Below, piece by piece: positions 1-8,008 of a stretch of DNA of 64,000 nucleotides (its first letter is position 1; every line of letters begins with the position of its first letter). Under the pieces are notes generated by a model. The model searched no databases and was not told the origin of the DNA. It saw only the letters and a list, made by a program, of their open reading frames with translations. A program made the position numbers and the translations under genes. The stretch comes from Psychromonas algarum (GTDB lineage Bacteria > Pseudomonadota > Gammaproteobacteria > Enterobacterales > Psychromonadaceae): NCBI RefSeq assembly GCF_004376845.1, contig NZ_SNUW01000003.1:62001-126000 (forward strand), written 5' to 3'.

Positions 1-275
1 GTCCGGAAGATAATACAATTAAACAACAGGTTATTAATAAAGCCGATGCCGTTGTTTATGTGCCAACGATTGGATGTATGAATTTAGCCGCTTCAGTTAA
101 TGTTATTTTATATGACCGATTAGCAAAATCTCAACTTCACCAACAAGATAATGATTTAATTAGAAGTAGCCGAGATAAAAATAATAAGGTGAAAATTAAA
201 GCGTTAAAGTACAAAAATAACTTAATTAAAGAAGCTAAAAATTTAGCAAGACAAGAAGAATCTAATAACAGTTAA
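1..275 (+). CDS. SpoU/TrmH-family RNA methyltransferase, C-terminal fragment
   Basis: The window opens inside this gene: the frame is open from base 3 and has no start. The visible 91 residues contain a segment (VVYVPTIGCMNLAASVNVIL) that resembles the knotted SAM-binding C-terminal motif of SPOUT methyltransferases, normally of the form P-x-x-G-x-x-x-S-L-N-V-S-V. The family 2'-O-methylates tRNA or rRNA. After it comes a lysine- and asparagine-rich tail that is probably disordered or RNA-contacting. A GTG at 60 could be mistaken for a start, but the conserved fold continues upstream of it. It is convergent with the PhoH gene and shares a terminator with it. The exact subfamily cannot be told from this fragment. 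Confidence 0.6.
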   Translation, partial: PEDNTIKQQVINKADAVVYVPTIGCMNLAASVNVILYDRLAKSQLHQQDNDLIRSSRDKNNKVKIKALKYKNNLIKEAKNLARQEESNNS

Positions 276-290
276 TAGCCATTTGAAGAT

Positions 291-322
291 AACAAGCTGT
301 AAAAATTAATTAACAGCTTGTT
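291..322. terminator. Bidirectional terminator between the methyltransferase and PhoH genes
   Basis: Perfect 10-bp arms AACAAGCTGT (291-300) and ACAGCTTGTT (313-322) enclose a 12-nt A/T loop. It sits between two convergent genes. The flanking A and T tracts are short, so termination strength is uncertain. Confidence 0.65.
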
Positions 323-341
323 TGATATTTATTTATAAACT

Positions 342-1721
342 CTACAAATGCTCTTCTGCAAATTCAGCTAATCGACTTCTCATTACACCATTTAAATATA
401 CATTTGCGCTGCCTTCGAAGTTTTTAAATCGTTCCACAATATAAGTTAGACCAGATGTAACAGGCGTGAGATAGTTACTATCAATTTGCGCTAAATTACC
501 CGAACACACTATTTTAGTCCCCTCCCCACAACGAGTAATGATGGTTTTAAGTTGTGAGGCAGTTAAGTTTTGACATTCATCTAATAAAACAAAACTATTT
601 TGAATACTTCTACCGCGCATAAAATTCACTGATTTAAACTGAATATTCGCTTTATCCATAATGTAATTTACCGAACTCGCACTACAATTATCGTTTTTAT
701 GTAGCACTTCCAATGTATCAGTCACGGAAGCTAACCATGGCATCATTTTTTCTTCTTCAGTACCGGGTAAAAAACCAATGTTTTCAGCAATATCTGGCGT
801 ATTTCGTGTGACAATAATTTTGTCATACTGCTTTTGTTCTATCACTAACTCTAATGCAGCAGCCACTGCAAGCAATGTTTTACCACAGCCGGCAGGTCCA
901 GTTAAAATAACCAAATCAACGGATGGATCTAATAACGCATTCATTGCCATACCTTGATAGATATTTTTAGGCGTGACGCCCCAAGCTTGTTGTCCCATTA
1001 ATCGTTCGTAGCCAATATCTAATAACTCAACGCCATCTTTAAAATGATCTGTAACTTTGCCTACAAACTCATGGTCAGTATCTACAATATATTGATTAGG
1101 GTAAGGTGCGGTTATTTTTTCAGTTTTAAATTGATGATAAGTATCCTCACCTCTATTAAAAGTTTCACAATTTTGGATACTCTCCCATAAGCTTCCTTCA
1201 ATATGTTGATAACCTTTGCTCAATAGGTCGACATCAGCAAGTAATTGATCCGTTCTATAATCTTCAACATATTTCAGCCCAGCCCCTTTAGCTTTAAGGC
1301 GCATATTTATATCTTTAGTGACTAGAATAACTTTTGCAGGTAACTTACTTTCCTGTAAATAAAGTGCAGCATTAATAATTCGATTATCAGGCTCATCCTC
1401 ACTAAATGCTTCTTTTACAAAAGCACTATGATGATCTGCAAAAATCGAAATAACGCCCCCAAGCTTAACCCCTTTATGATCTATCTCTACCCCTTGACTA
1501 ATTTGTTGAGAACTCGCATCTTGAAAAATAGCTTCCAAACTTCTGATGGCTACGCGCGCATCACGACTAACATCTTTTTGCCTGTCTTTAATACGGTCTA
1601 ATTCTTCTAATACTGTCATGGGGATCACGACATTATGCTCTTGAAAAGAATATAGCGCTAAAGGTTCATGTAACAAAACGTTGGTATCAAGTATGTAAAA
1701 TTTACGTGGGGTATCTGTCAT
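342..1721 (-). CDS. PIN domain-PhoH family ATPase (PhoH2-like)
   Basis: 459 residues. An N-terminal PIN ribonuclease domain (about 8-150) begins with the acidic motif LDTNVLL (Asp12), and a second acidic cluster lies near 110. It is followed by a PhoH-type P-loop domain with Walker A GPAGCGKT at 275-282 and Walker B FVLLDEC near 377. This fusion is the PhoH2/YlaK arrangement, which is known in other bacteria to act as an ATP-driven RNA helicase and sequence-selective ribonuclease. It differs from the YbeZ/PhoH proteins that lack PIN. The ATG is preceded by a strong GAGGAG ribosome binding site. It is monocistronic, divergent from yeeX across a 230-bp promoter region. No PhoAT antitoxin-like ORF is visible beside it. 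Confidence 0.9.
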   Translation of the reverse strand: MTDTPRKFYILDTNVLLHEPLALYSFQEHNVVIPMTVLEELDRIKDRQKDVSRDARVAIRSLEAIFQDASSQQISQGVEIDHKGVKLGGVISIFADHHSAFVKEAFSEDEPDNRIINAALYLQESKLPAKVILVTKDINMRLKAKGAGLKYVEDYRTDQLLADVDLLSKGYQHIEGSLWESIQNCETFNRGEDTYHQFKTEKITAPYPNQYIVDTDHEFVGKVTDHFKDGVELLDIGYERLMGQQAWGVTPKNIYQGMAMNALLDPSVDLVILTGPAGCGKTLLAVAAALELVIEQKQYDKIIVTRNTPDIAENIGFLPGTEEEKMMPWLASVTDTLEVLHKNDNCSASSVNYIMDKANIQFKSVNFMRGRSIQNSFVLLDECQNLTASQLKTIITRCGEGTKIVCSGNLAQIDSNYLTPVTSGLTYIVERFKNFEGSANVYLNGVMRSRLAEFAEEHL

Positions 1722-1951
1722 AAAGAACTCCTCAGTTATGGTCTAATATAAGCATACTTTCATATAAACAATCCTTAATGACCGTTTTATGACAATAGCT
1801 ATAAATCAGTTACCTATGTGAAATTATTTAAAAAATCTGTTTCGTAAATCATTGTGCAGCGTATAATCAAATTTGCTGATTGAAAATCATTAATCTCATC
1901 AACTAGTTTTAATTATTAATTAAATAATCATGAAATACAAAAGGAACAAAA

Positions 1952-2260
1952 ATGAGTAGTAACGTACTTGAACTTGTAAAAAATACTCGTCGTAAAAACA
2001 AATTAAAACGTGAAATACTTGATAACGATAAAAAAATACGTGATAACCGTAAGCGTGTTGATTTATTGGCTAATTTAACTGAATACATCACACCCAATAT
2101 GAAGCATGAAGATATTGTTAATATCATTAAAAACATGCAATCTGATTACGAAGATCGTGTTGATGATTATATTATTAAAGGTGCTGAATTATCTAAAGAG
2201 CGCCGTGATGTAAATAAAAATATCAATTCATTTAAACGCCCAGAAACAAGTAATAAATAA
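1952..2260 (+). CDS. yeeX: YeeX family protein (DUF496/UPF0265)
   Basis: 102 residues, very close to E. coli YeeX in length and text: shared stretches include [33 protein letters not shown] and AELSKERRD. The protein is highly charged and almost entirely helical, with a predicted coiled coil over about residues 10-45. YeeX is a small cytosolic protein reported to associate with nucleic-acid related functions, but its role is not settled. An AAGGAA ribosome binding site lies 8 bases before the ATG. It stands alone between PhoH and the phosphopantetheinyl transferase. The identification is firm; the function is not. Confidence 0.92.
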   Translation: MSSNVLELVKNTRRKNKLKREILDNDKKIRDNRKRVDLLANLTEYITPNMKHEDIVNIIKNMQSDYEDRVDDYIIKGAELSKERRDVNKNINSFKRPETSNK

Positions 2261-2319
2261 TTTGTTAAAGTAACAAATACATTGTTAATTTTTACTTTAT
2301 TCACACAAGGTAAGCTTTT

Positions 2320-3078
2320 GTGCACCTATTGTTGTCTTCACTGCAAGCGCTAGAAAAAAACCATATTGATCTCTGGTTTATTGACCCAAATACTATTTCA
2401 GCCCAGTCTATTCAAGATTTAAGCTCTGTATTAAGCCACTCTGAAGCTGAAAAGTTGGCACAATATAAAAATAAATCTGCTCAACATACTGCCTTAGTGA
2501 CTCGCTCAATTAGCCGTATTATATTAGCGAATTACACTCAGTTATCCGCTTCTGAAATCTCGTTTGTTCGTAATCAACATGGAAAGCCAGAATTAGAAAA
2601 GAATATAAATAATGTTCAATTTAACCTTAGTCATAACCATCATCTTATTGTTATGGCTGTTTGTGTCAATGATGATATTGGATGCGATATTGAAAGTCCT
2701 TTACGCAAAGTGAATATCGAACCAATTACAAGACGTTATTTCTCTAAGCAAGAACATAAGCAACTTATAGAGTTAAATGATGAGAAAAAACAACAACGAT
2801 TTTTTGAATTATGGACATTAAAAGAGGCGTTTGTAAAAGCAACGGGTGTAGGGATCAGCTTAGGTTTAGATACCTTTCATTTTAGTTTTAATAAAAATAA
2901 GTTAACCAGTAATATCAATCTAGCTTTTAATTCACATTACCCATTAGATAAAAATGTTCAATGGCAACTTTATCAAGCCGCTTTTAAAAATCAGATGTTA
3001 GCTATCTGTAGAGCAAATGAATTACCACAAAACGTGAACTTTTTAGATGCGAGCCAGTTAATTAAAAAGAGTAAATAA
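2320..3078 (+). CDS. 4'-phosphopantetheinyl transferase, Sfp type
   Basis: 252 residues with all family motifs: FNLSHN at 101-106, GCDIE at 121-125 (Mg-binding Asp and Glu) and WTLKEA at 165-170. The enzyme moves phosphopantetheine from CoA onto a serine of a carrier protein. Its length fits the Sfp class and not the 120-residue AcpS class that serves fatty acid synthesis. I used the GTG at 2320, which has AAGG about 10 bases upstream; no nearby ATG keeps the N-terminus. No carrier-protein synthase (NRPS, PKS, siderophore or PUFA synthase) lies in the window, so its partner must be elsewhere. Confidence 0.9.
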   Translation: MHLLLSSLQALEKNHIDLWFIDPNTISAQSIQDLSSVLSHSEAEKLAQYKNKSAQHTALVTRSISRIILANYTQLSASEISFVRNQHGKPELEKNINNVQFNLSHNHHLIVMAVCVNDDIGCDIESPLRKVNIEPITRRYFSKQEHKQLIELNDEKKQQRFFELWTLKEAFVKATGVGISLGLDTFHFSFNKNKLTSNINLAFNSHYPLDKNVQWQLYQAAFKNQMLAICRANELPQNVNFLDASQLIKKSK

Positions 3079-3084
3079 CTGGCT
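3052..3084. terminator. Possible stem-loop over the transferase stop codon
   Basis: Arms AGCCAGTTA (3052-3060) and TAACTGGCT (3076-3084) pair perfectly; the second arm contains the TAA stop. It lies between convergent genes only 27 bp apart. There is no T tract, so this is a weak terminator candidate. Confidence 0.35.
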
Positions 3085-3105
3085 GTATGCCATTAAATAC
3101 AATGA

Positions 3106-3504
3106 TTAAAGTAATGCTTTTAATATCTCTTCAGGTAAAGGCTGTAACTGTTTATTTTTATCTAAACAAACCATTTCGATATCTCCAATAACCGCAGCTC
3201 GTTGAGCACCAGGGCGCCAAACTTCTTGTCGCCATAATGTTTTGTATTTACCATCAATGACAAAACTAGTTCGAATATCACATACCTCTGCAAATTCAAC
3301 GCCATCTTGAAAAGTCATATTCGCTTTATAAACGGCAAATCCAATGCCTTTTTCATTCCATAATTTATTAAGGCGTTGACTATCAATAACATGTTCACGG
3401 GCACGTTCGAAATATTTCAAAAAATTGGGGTGATAAACCACACCTGAATGGTCAGTATCTTCATAATAAATTTGCACTGCATGGTGGTATATTTTATTAG
3501 TCAT
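3106..3504 (-). CDS. Acyl-CoA thioesterase, YbgC/4-hydroxybenzoyl-CoA thioesterase type
   Basis: 132 residues of a single hot-dog fold. The YbgC signature YYEDTDHSGVVYHPNFLKYF starts at residue 13, with Asp18 as the likely catalytic residue. Members hydrolyse short or medium acyl-CoA, and in E. coli YbgC is tied to phospholipid metabolism and the Tol-Pal system. Here it is not next to tolQRAB. Instead it is 3 bp downstream of a tyrosine phosphatase gene and almost certainly co-transcribed with it. The specific substrate cannot be read from the sequence, and a separate ybgC may exist near tol genes elsewhere. Confidence 0.85.
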   Translation of the reverse strand: MTNKIYHHAVQIYYEDTDHSGVVYHPNFLKYFERAREHVIDSQRLNKLWNEKGIGFAVYKANMTFQDGVEFAEVCDIRTSFVIDGKYKTLWRQEVWRPGAQRAAVIGDIEMVCLDKNKQLQPLPEEILKALL

Positions 3505-3507
3505 TTA

Positions 3508-3960
3508 TCAACCTATCTTATCTAATAATTGATCGCTGGCTTTTTCTAATAGGTCTAACACTAACTCAAACCCTTGCTCACCACCGTAATAAGGATCAGG
3601 TATCTCACTTTCCTTCACATCAGACAGAGATAAAAATAGTGCAATTTTATCTGCATATTGTTCAGGACAACGTGTTAATAAATCTATTTTGTTTTGTCTA
3701 TCGGCAGCAAATATATAATCAAAATAAGCAAAGTCTTGAGTTGTAACGGGGCGAGATGTGATCCCTTGAAAACTATAACCTCGACGCTCTCCTGCAGCAC
3801 GAGAACGTTGATCAGGCCCTTTCCCTTGATGGTGATTTATAGTACCGGCAGAATCTACTTCAATATTTATTCCACGTAATTTCGCTTTTGCTTTTAATAC
3901 TGCTTCAGCGGTAGGAGAACGACAAATATTTCCTAAGCAAACAATAAGAATTTTTTTCAT
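3508..3960 (-). CDS. Low-molecular-weight protein-tyrosine phosphatase
   Basis: 150 residues with the class signature CLGNICRS at 8-15 (nucleophile Cys8, Arg14) and the general-acid loop DPYYGG with Asp122. The family dephosphorylates phosphotyrosine in cytosolic proteins; when it is next to a BY-kinase it controls capsule export, but no kinase or polysaccharide genes lie here. The context (epmC upstream, thioesterase 3 bp downstream) suggests a housekeeping LMW-PTP. The ATG has AAAGG upstream, beside a tandem 16-bp repeat that fills the gap to epmC. Confidence 0.92.
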   Translation of the reverse strand: MKKILIVCLGNICRSPTAEAVLKAKAKLRGINIEVDSAGTINHHQGKGPDQRSRAAGERRGYSFQGITSRPVTTQDFAYFDYIFAADRQNKIDLLTRCPEQYADKIALFLSLSDVKESEIPDPYYGGEQGFELVLDLLEKASDQLLDKIG

Positions 3961-3978
3961 TAATAAAACCTTTTACAA

Positions 3979-4010
3979 ACATAATGCCTTAACAACATAA
4001 TGCCTTAACA
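3979..4010. repeat. 16-bp tandem duplication between epmC and the phosphatase gene
   Basis: ACATAATGCCTTAACA occurs twice head to tail (3979-3994, 3995-4010) without mismatch, and the first four bases recur at 4011 where the epmC coding end begins. It fills most of the 53-bp gap. It looks like a slippage duplication that may affect the spacing of the downstream ribosome binding site. Confidence 0.85.
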
Positions 4011-4013
4011 ACA

Positions 4014-4577
4014 TTAAACTAATTGATACATTCCCTGATATTCAAAACTTTCTACACATAAATCAGGTGTGTTATATGCTTTTTGACACGCTTTTAATAG
4101 AATTCTTGTTCGTGGTGAAAAACCTGTCTCTAATAATGTTAATACTTGATGATAAACTTTTTGTTTAAAGGCTAAACGGTTAATAACGATACCACTTAAA
4201 TTATCACTACTTACGTCGAACTCCAATCCACAACTTACGGATAATGCCCATTCAATTGCCTGTGGTAACACTTCTACTTTTTCAAATTCAATTTGTCGCA
4301 GTTGATCCCGTCCATCAGGTTCATACCAATAACCATAATCAAGCTGACAACGACGTTGTTCTCCTGCCACTAACCAATGCGCTATTTCGTGCAACGCACT
4401 TGAAAAGTAACCATGTGCAAAAATAATTTGATGGTATTGGCAGTGCTCGTGAGCTGGTTGATATAAAGGTTCGTTACCGCCTAATACTAATTTAGTATTA
4501 TAAGAAACGTAAAAGGTTTGATTAAATATTTCTATAATGTCTTGACTACGAAAGCTTTCAATTGCTTGTTTATACAT
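4014..4577 (-). CDS. epmC: Elongation factor P hydroxylase EpmC (YfcM)
   Basis: 187 residues that align throughout with E. coli YfcM: IIFAHGYFSSALHEIAHW, the segment DYGYWYEPDGRD and SVSCGLEF...DNLSG are characteristic. HEIAHW at 63-68 supplies probable metal ligands. EpmC hydroxylates the lysyl-lysine installed on EF-P by EpmA/EpmB, the last step of the modification that helps ribosomes through polyproline. Neither efp nor epmA/epmB is in the window. The gene lies 53 bp upstream of the phosphatase on the same strand and may be the first gene of that small operon. Confidence 0.93.
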   Translation of the reverse strand: MYKQAIESFRSQDIIEIFNQTFYVSYNTKLVLGGNEPLYQPAHEHCQYHQIIFAHGYFSSALHEIAHWLVAGEQRRCQLDYGYWYEPDGRDQLRQIEFEKVEVLPQAIEWALSVSCGLEFDVSSDNLSGIVINRLAFKQKVYHQVLTLLETGFSPRTRILLKACQKAYNTPDLCVESFEYQGMYQLV

Positions 4578-4724
4578 ACTTACAAAAATCTCATTACAGC
4601 GGTACTAAATGACTTAAAATTCTTATCTATTTTGTTTATCCGCTAACTAAACAATAAGTTCGACAAGATTAAAGACAAATTATACACTGCACCTTCTGTT
4701 CAATCTAATTAATAAAGATACGCC

Positions 4725-5378
4725 ATGTCACTGTTAAGTAAACTACGTTGTGCATTCACCTTAGGACAAGGTGTCTTAATAGAAAATAAAGCACTTACCA
4801 CAACTGATGATCCTATTTCATTTTTTGATAATTGGTTAAAAGAAGCTGAAAAGTCAGGGATTATTTTACCTGAATCAATGTCTGTTTCTACCTCAACAAC
4901 TGAAGGTCGACCTTCTTCACGTATGGTGTTATTAAAAGAATTTAATCAACAAGGTTTTGTTTTTTTTACCAATTACGGCAGTAGAAAAGCTGCTGAATTA
5001 CAAGCGAACCCATTTGCAGCACTTTTATTCCATTGGAATATGTTACAACGACAAGTGCGTATTGAAGGACGTATTGAACGCATCAGTCAGCAAGAATCAG
5101 AAGCTTATTTCCATTCCCGTGGACGTGGCAGTCAAATTGGCGCTTGGGCTTCAAAACAAAGCCACATATTAAATGACCGTAAAGATCTTGTGGATAGTGT
5201 GAAATATTACGAAGAAAAATTTGCAGGTAAAACGATCCCATTACCTGATTTTTGGGGAGGTTACCGTGTGATCCCTGACAGCATTGAATTTTGGCAAGGT
5301 AAAGCAGATCGTTTACATGACCGCTTTGTTTATACTAAACAACCAAATGAATGGAAAATTACACGCCTTAACCCTTAA
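4725..5378 (+). CDS. pdxH: Pyridoxamine 5'-phosphate oxidase
   Basis: 217 residues, the normal length for PdxH. Diagnostic segments are SRMVLLKEF, FFTNYGSRKA (FMN phosphate contact), QVRIEGRIERIS, SRGRGSQIGAW, PDFWGGYRV, EFWQGKADRLHDR and the C-terminal RLNP. The enzyme uses FMN and oxygen to oxidise pyridoxine or pyridoxamine phosphate to PLP. The first 25 residues diverge from E. coli, as is usual. It is divergent from epmC and convergent with the beta-barrel gene, with which it shares a terminator. Several PLP users are nearby (for example alaA), but there is no operon link. Confidence 0.97.
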   Translation: MSLLSKLRCAFTLGQGVLIENKALTTTDDPISFFDNWLKEAEKSGIILPESMSVSTSTTEGRPSSRMVLLKEFNQQGFVFFTNYGSRKAAELQANPFAALLFHWNMLQRQVRIEGRIERISQQESEAYFHSRGRGSQIGAWASKQSHILNDRKDLVDSVKYYEEKFAGKTIPLPDFWGGYRVIPDSIEFWQGKADRLHDRFVYTKQPNEWKITRLNP

Positions 5379-5386
5379 TAAACTTT

Positions 5387-5420
5387 GTTAGAAGAGTGAA
5401 TTAAAACTCTTCTAACTTTT
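5387..5420. terminator. Bidirectional terminator after pdxH
   Basis: Perfect 11-bp arms GTTAGAAGAGT (5387-5397) and ACTCTTCTAAC (5406-5416) with an 8-nt loop, then TTTT. It lies between convergent pdxH and the beta-barrel gene. Confidence 0.8.
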
Positions 5421-5461
5421 AAAGCGATTGCATTAAATATGCAGTCTAAATTAATGTAAAA

Positions 5462-6445
5462 TTATTCATTGTAATAAAGCACTAAGGTACCACCACTAAT
5501 TGAACTACCGTAGTTAATTGAAATGCCGATACCGATATTATCTAAAAAAGGAATATCGTCATTGGTATCAATAACCCAACCAAAACTTGTTTCATAATAA
5601 TGACCCTTTTCTGCCATTGCTCTCATATCACCGAGTACATCAATTCTTTTAAAATCAATAGTAAGGAAATCATCAATCCCCCATAGCTCAGGGACATCAA
5701 CAGTAAATTCAACACCATTGGTTAAACGCCAACCTTCAGGGTTAATATTTCTCGAATTTTCAATAGAGCCACCAAATCCTTGCCCATAAATATAATTTGT
5801 ATTGTTATGTGCTCGCCATGATCCCCATTTTTGATTTTTTCGATAACCGATACCTATTTCAGGCTCAATGATTGCCGCAAAGGTACTAACATTGAAAGTA
5901 TTTTCATTTAACTTATTTTTTAACTCATCTGGTACTCCATCACCATAATGATAAATATTTTTATAATAAGTTAAATAGGCACCTAAAGCAGATTCAACGT
6001 ACCAATTTTTAGTAACATGATAAAATTGAGAATAACTACCGTATATACCAGCAGTATATTCATTAAAGTCATCTTTAATACTTGGGACAAGTTCATTATC
6101 GCGGCGGCTATTAATATAAAATGCACGCACCGTTAGTGCATGATCCCATGCTGAACTTTTAGGCTCTAAATACCAGGTATGAGGAATAACAAAAACATCC
6201 AAACTATTTTTTAACTTACTTGATTTATCATTCCCAAAACCTGGATCATCAACCTTAAGATCAAAATTCATAAAACCAAAAGTAAGCGCTTCACTATCTG
6301 ACATTAACGTTGAGATTGCAAAAGCTTCTTCAATTGTACTTATTCCGAGTTCATCAGCTGCTTGTGCCCTATTACTCATCATCGTAATGAAGCCAATAAA
6401 GCTGATAACACTAAAAATATTTAAACGAGACAAAGTTATAACCAT
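5462..6445 (-). CDS. Solitary autotransporter-like outer membrane beta-barrel protein
   Basis: 327 residues. A signal peptide (hydrophobic 8-22, cleavage near AQA-A at 29) is followed by alternating amphipathic strands rich in Tyr, Trp and Gly. The text ELGISTIEEAFA, PHTWYLEP, WDHALTVR, GSWRAHNNTNYIYGQG, NPEGWRLTNGVEF and DNIGIGISINYGSSISGG resembles, from memory, the 'solitary outer membrane autotransporter beta-barrel' family of marine gammaproteobacteria, which has no passenger domain. Its start overlaps the end of cobQ by 10 bp, so translation is probably coupled. Function is unknown. A role in corrinoid uptake would be a guess based only on its neighbour. Confidence 0.65.
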   Translation of the reverse strand: MVITLSRLNIFSVISFIGFITMMSNRAQAADELGISTIEEAFAISTLMSDSEALTFGFMNFDLKVDDPGFGNDKSSKLKNSLDVFVIPHTWYLEPKSSAWDHALTVRAFYINSRRDNELVPSIKDDFNEYTAGIYGSYSQFYHVTKNWYVESALGAYLTYYKNIYHYGDGVPDELKNKLNENTFNVSTFAAIIEPEIGIGYRKNQKWGSWRAHNNTNYIYGQGFGGSIENSRNINPEGWRLTNGVEFTVDVPELWGIDDFLTIDFKRIDVLGDMRAMAEKGHYYETSFGWVIDTNDDIPFLDNIGIGISINYGSSISGGTLVLYYNE

Positions 6446-7836
6446 CCATGTTGTGCAAACATATCTGCCAATTTATCTAATTCTTGGTCAACATGTTTTT
6501 TCCAATTAATTCCATTTTGAGCAGCACCAACTTGCTGCATAAACCAGTTATAAAAAACAGCATTATCAAATAAACCATGTAAATATGAACTATGGATATT
6601 GTTTTGTTTCCAACCCATATTTTTATCTATAAAGACCTCAACATTATCTGTTAAAACAACGCTTTCTCCGTGATGTATTTGATAAGTTTCAAGTGTATTA
6701 TTTTTCCATTTTATTATATTTTGCTGTGTTTCTTTTTGATGGGCTAAGGTTGTGCTCAAATCAATCAAGCCTAAACCATTTTTATCACCATCCTCTAATG
6801 CAAAAGGGTCTTTTATCTCTTTTCCTAAAACCTGCAAACCACCGCAAATACCTAAGACAAGTTTCCCCGTTGCTGCGAATGCAATAATACCTTGATCAAG
6901 TTGTGTTTGTTGTAAAAAAGCTAAACTTTTACCGCTATTTTTACTACCAGGTAAAATAACCGCATCAAATAAAGACAGATCTTGAACATGTTGAATAGGC
7001 ACTAAATTAACATCTTCTTGGTATATTAACGCATCAAATTCATCCAAATTAGAGGCGTAAGGATAATATATTAAAGCCACGTTGATTGCACCACGTTGCC
7101 AAGTTGTCCCTAATCGAAAGCTATCTTCTTCTGGTAATTGATGACGATAATAAGGTAAATTAGCAACCGTAGGTATCCCTGTTTTTTCTTCCAGCCACTG
7201 CATGGCATTACCCAGTAAATTAGGGTCACCACGAAATTTATTAAGTACAAAACCTTTAATTAGCTTCTGCTCTTCTTCAGCTAAACACGCCCATGTTCCT
7301 AACAAATGAGCAAAAGAGCCTCCACGATCAATATCAGAAACTAAATAAACATCTGCTTGACAAGCAAGTGCAACGCTCATATTAACAATATCACCATCAC
7401 GTAAGTTAATTTCCGCAGGGCTTCCAGCCCCTTCAATAACAATTTGCTCATACTCATTTTGTAATGACTCTAAAGCTGTTAACACCTTTGGCCAGATCAA
7501 CTTCTTACGCGCCATCCAAGGCATATTGGAAATTTCATGATCAACTTTACCATTTATAATCACTTGGCTAAACGTATCTGCACTGGGTTTTAATAATACT
7601 GGGTTCATTAATACCGATGGTGTTGTTTTAGCTGCTAACGCTTGTAAATATTGCGCACGTCCTATCTCTAGACCATCCTTAGTGATCGCAGCATTGTTAC
7701 TCATATTCTGCGCTTTAAATGGTGCTACTTGCACACCACGATTAGCGAGCAATCGACAAATAGCTGTCACCACAAGTGATTTTCCTGCATCGCTTGTACA
7801 TCCTAAGATCATGATTGGTTTTGCTTTAGTAGACAT
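6436..7836 (-). CDS. cobQ: Cobyric acid synthase CobQ/CbiP
   Basis: 466 residues from the ATG at 7836, which has AGGTG upstream; a GTG at 7845 would add three residues but overlaps that site. The N-terminal P-loop-like GCTSDAGKS, the text PFKAQNMSNNAA and GRAQYLQA, and the C-terminal class I glutamine amidotransferase nucleophile LGICGGLQVLG with a late HG motif define CobQ. It amidates four carboxyls of adenosylcobyrinic a,c-diamide with glutamine and ATP. No other cobalamin gene is in the window, so this is an isolated late-step gene, as found in corrinoid salvagers or dispersed pathways. Its 3' end overlaps the beta-barrel gene. Confidence 0.95.
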   Translation of the reverse strand: MSTKAKPIMILGCTSDAGKSLVVTAICRLLANRGVQVAPFKAQNMSNNAAITKDGLEIGRAQYLQALAAKTTPSVLMNPVLLKPSADTFSQVIINGKVDHEISNMPWMARKKLIWPKVLTALESLQNEYEQIVIEGAGSPAEINLRDGDIVNMSVALACQADVYLVSDIDRGGSFAHLLGTWACLAEEEQKLIKGFVLNKFRGDPNLLGNAMQWLEEKTGIPTVANLPYYRHQLPEEDSFRLGTTWQRGAINVALIYYPYASNLDEFDALIYQEDVNLVPIQHVQDLSLFDAVILPGSKNSGKSLAFLQQTQLDQGIIAFAATGKLVLGICGGLQVLGKEIKDPFALEDGDKNGLGLIDLSTTLAHQKETQQNIIKWKNNTLETYQIHHGESVVLTDNVEVFIDKNMGWKQNNIHSSYLHGLFDNAVFYNWFMQQVGAAQNGINWKKHVDQELDKLADMFAQHGWL

Positions 7837-7944
7837 GAAATTCACCTAGAAGTAGTAATAGCAATATTTACACCTAACATTGAACTGTTTTTCCAGCGCA
7901 AAGTTTTTAATATAATCGGTATAAATGTTAATAATTTTAAAAGA

Positions 7945-7976
7945 GACAAAAAAAAGCACCGTCTAAACAGTGCTTT
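7945..7976 (-). terminator. Terminator of aroG
   Basis: Stem AAAGCAC (7970-7976 read on the minus strand) pairs with GTGCTTT (7953-7959), loop of 10 nt, followed on the minus strand by a run of T. It is 33 bp beyond the aroG stop and separates it from cobQ. Confidence 0.85.
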
Positions 7977-8008
7977 ATAATAAATCAAAACAAGGTCAGT
8001 TAATTAAA

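Noticed and set aside
190-275. Lys/Asn-rich tail of the first gene as a separate small protein
   Set aside because: It is continuous in frame with the SPOUT motif upstream and no start with a ribosome binding site separates it.
7837-8008. Possible cobalamin riboswitch before cobQ
   Set aside because: Only about 110 bp remain after the aroG terminator and no B12-box-like sequence could be seen.
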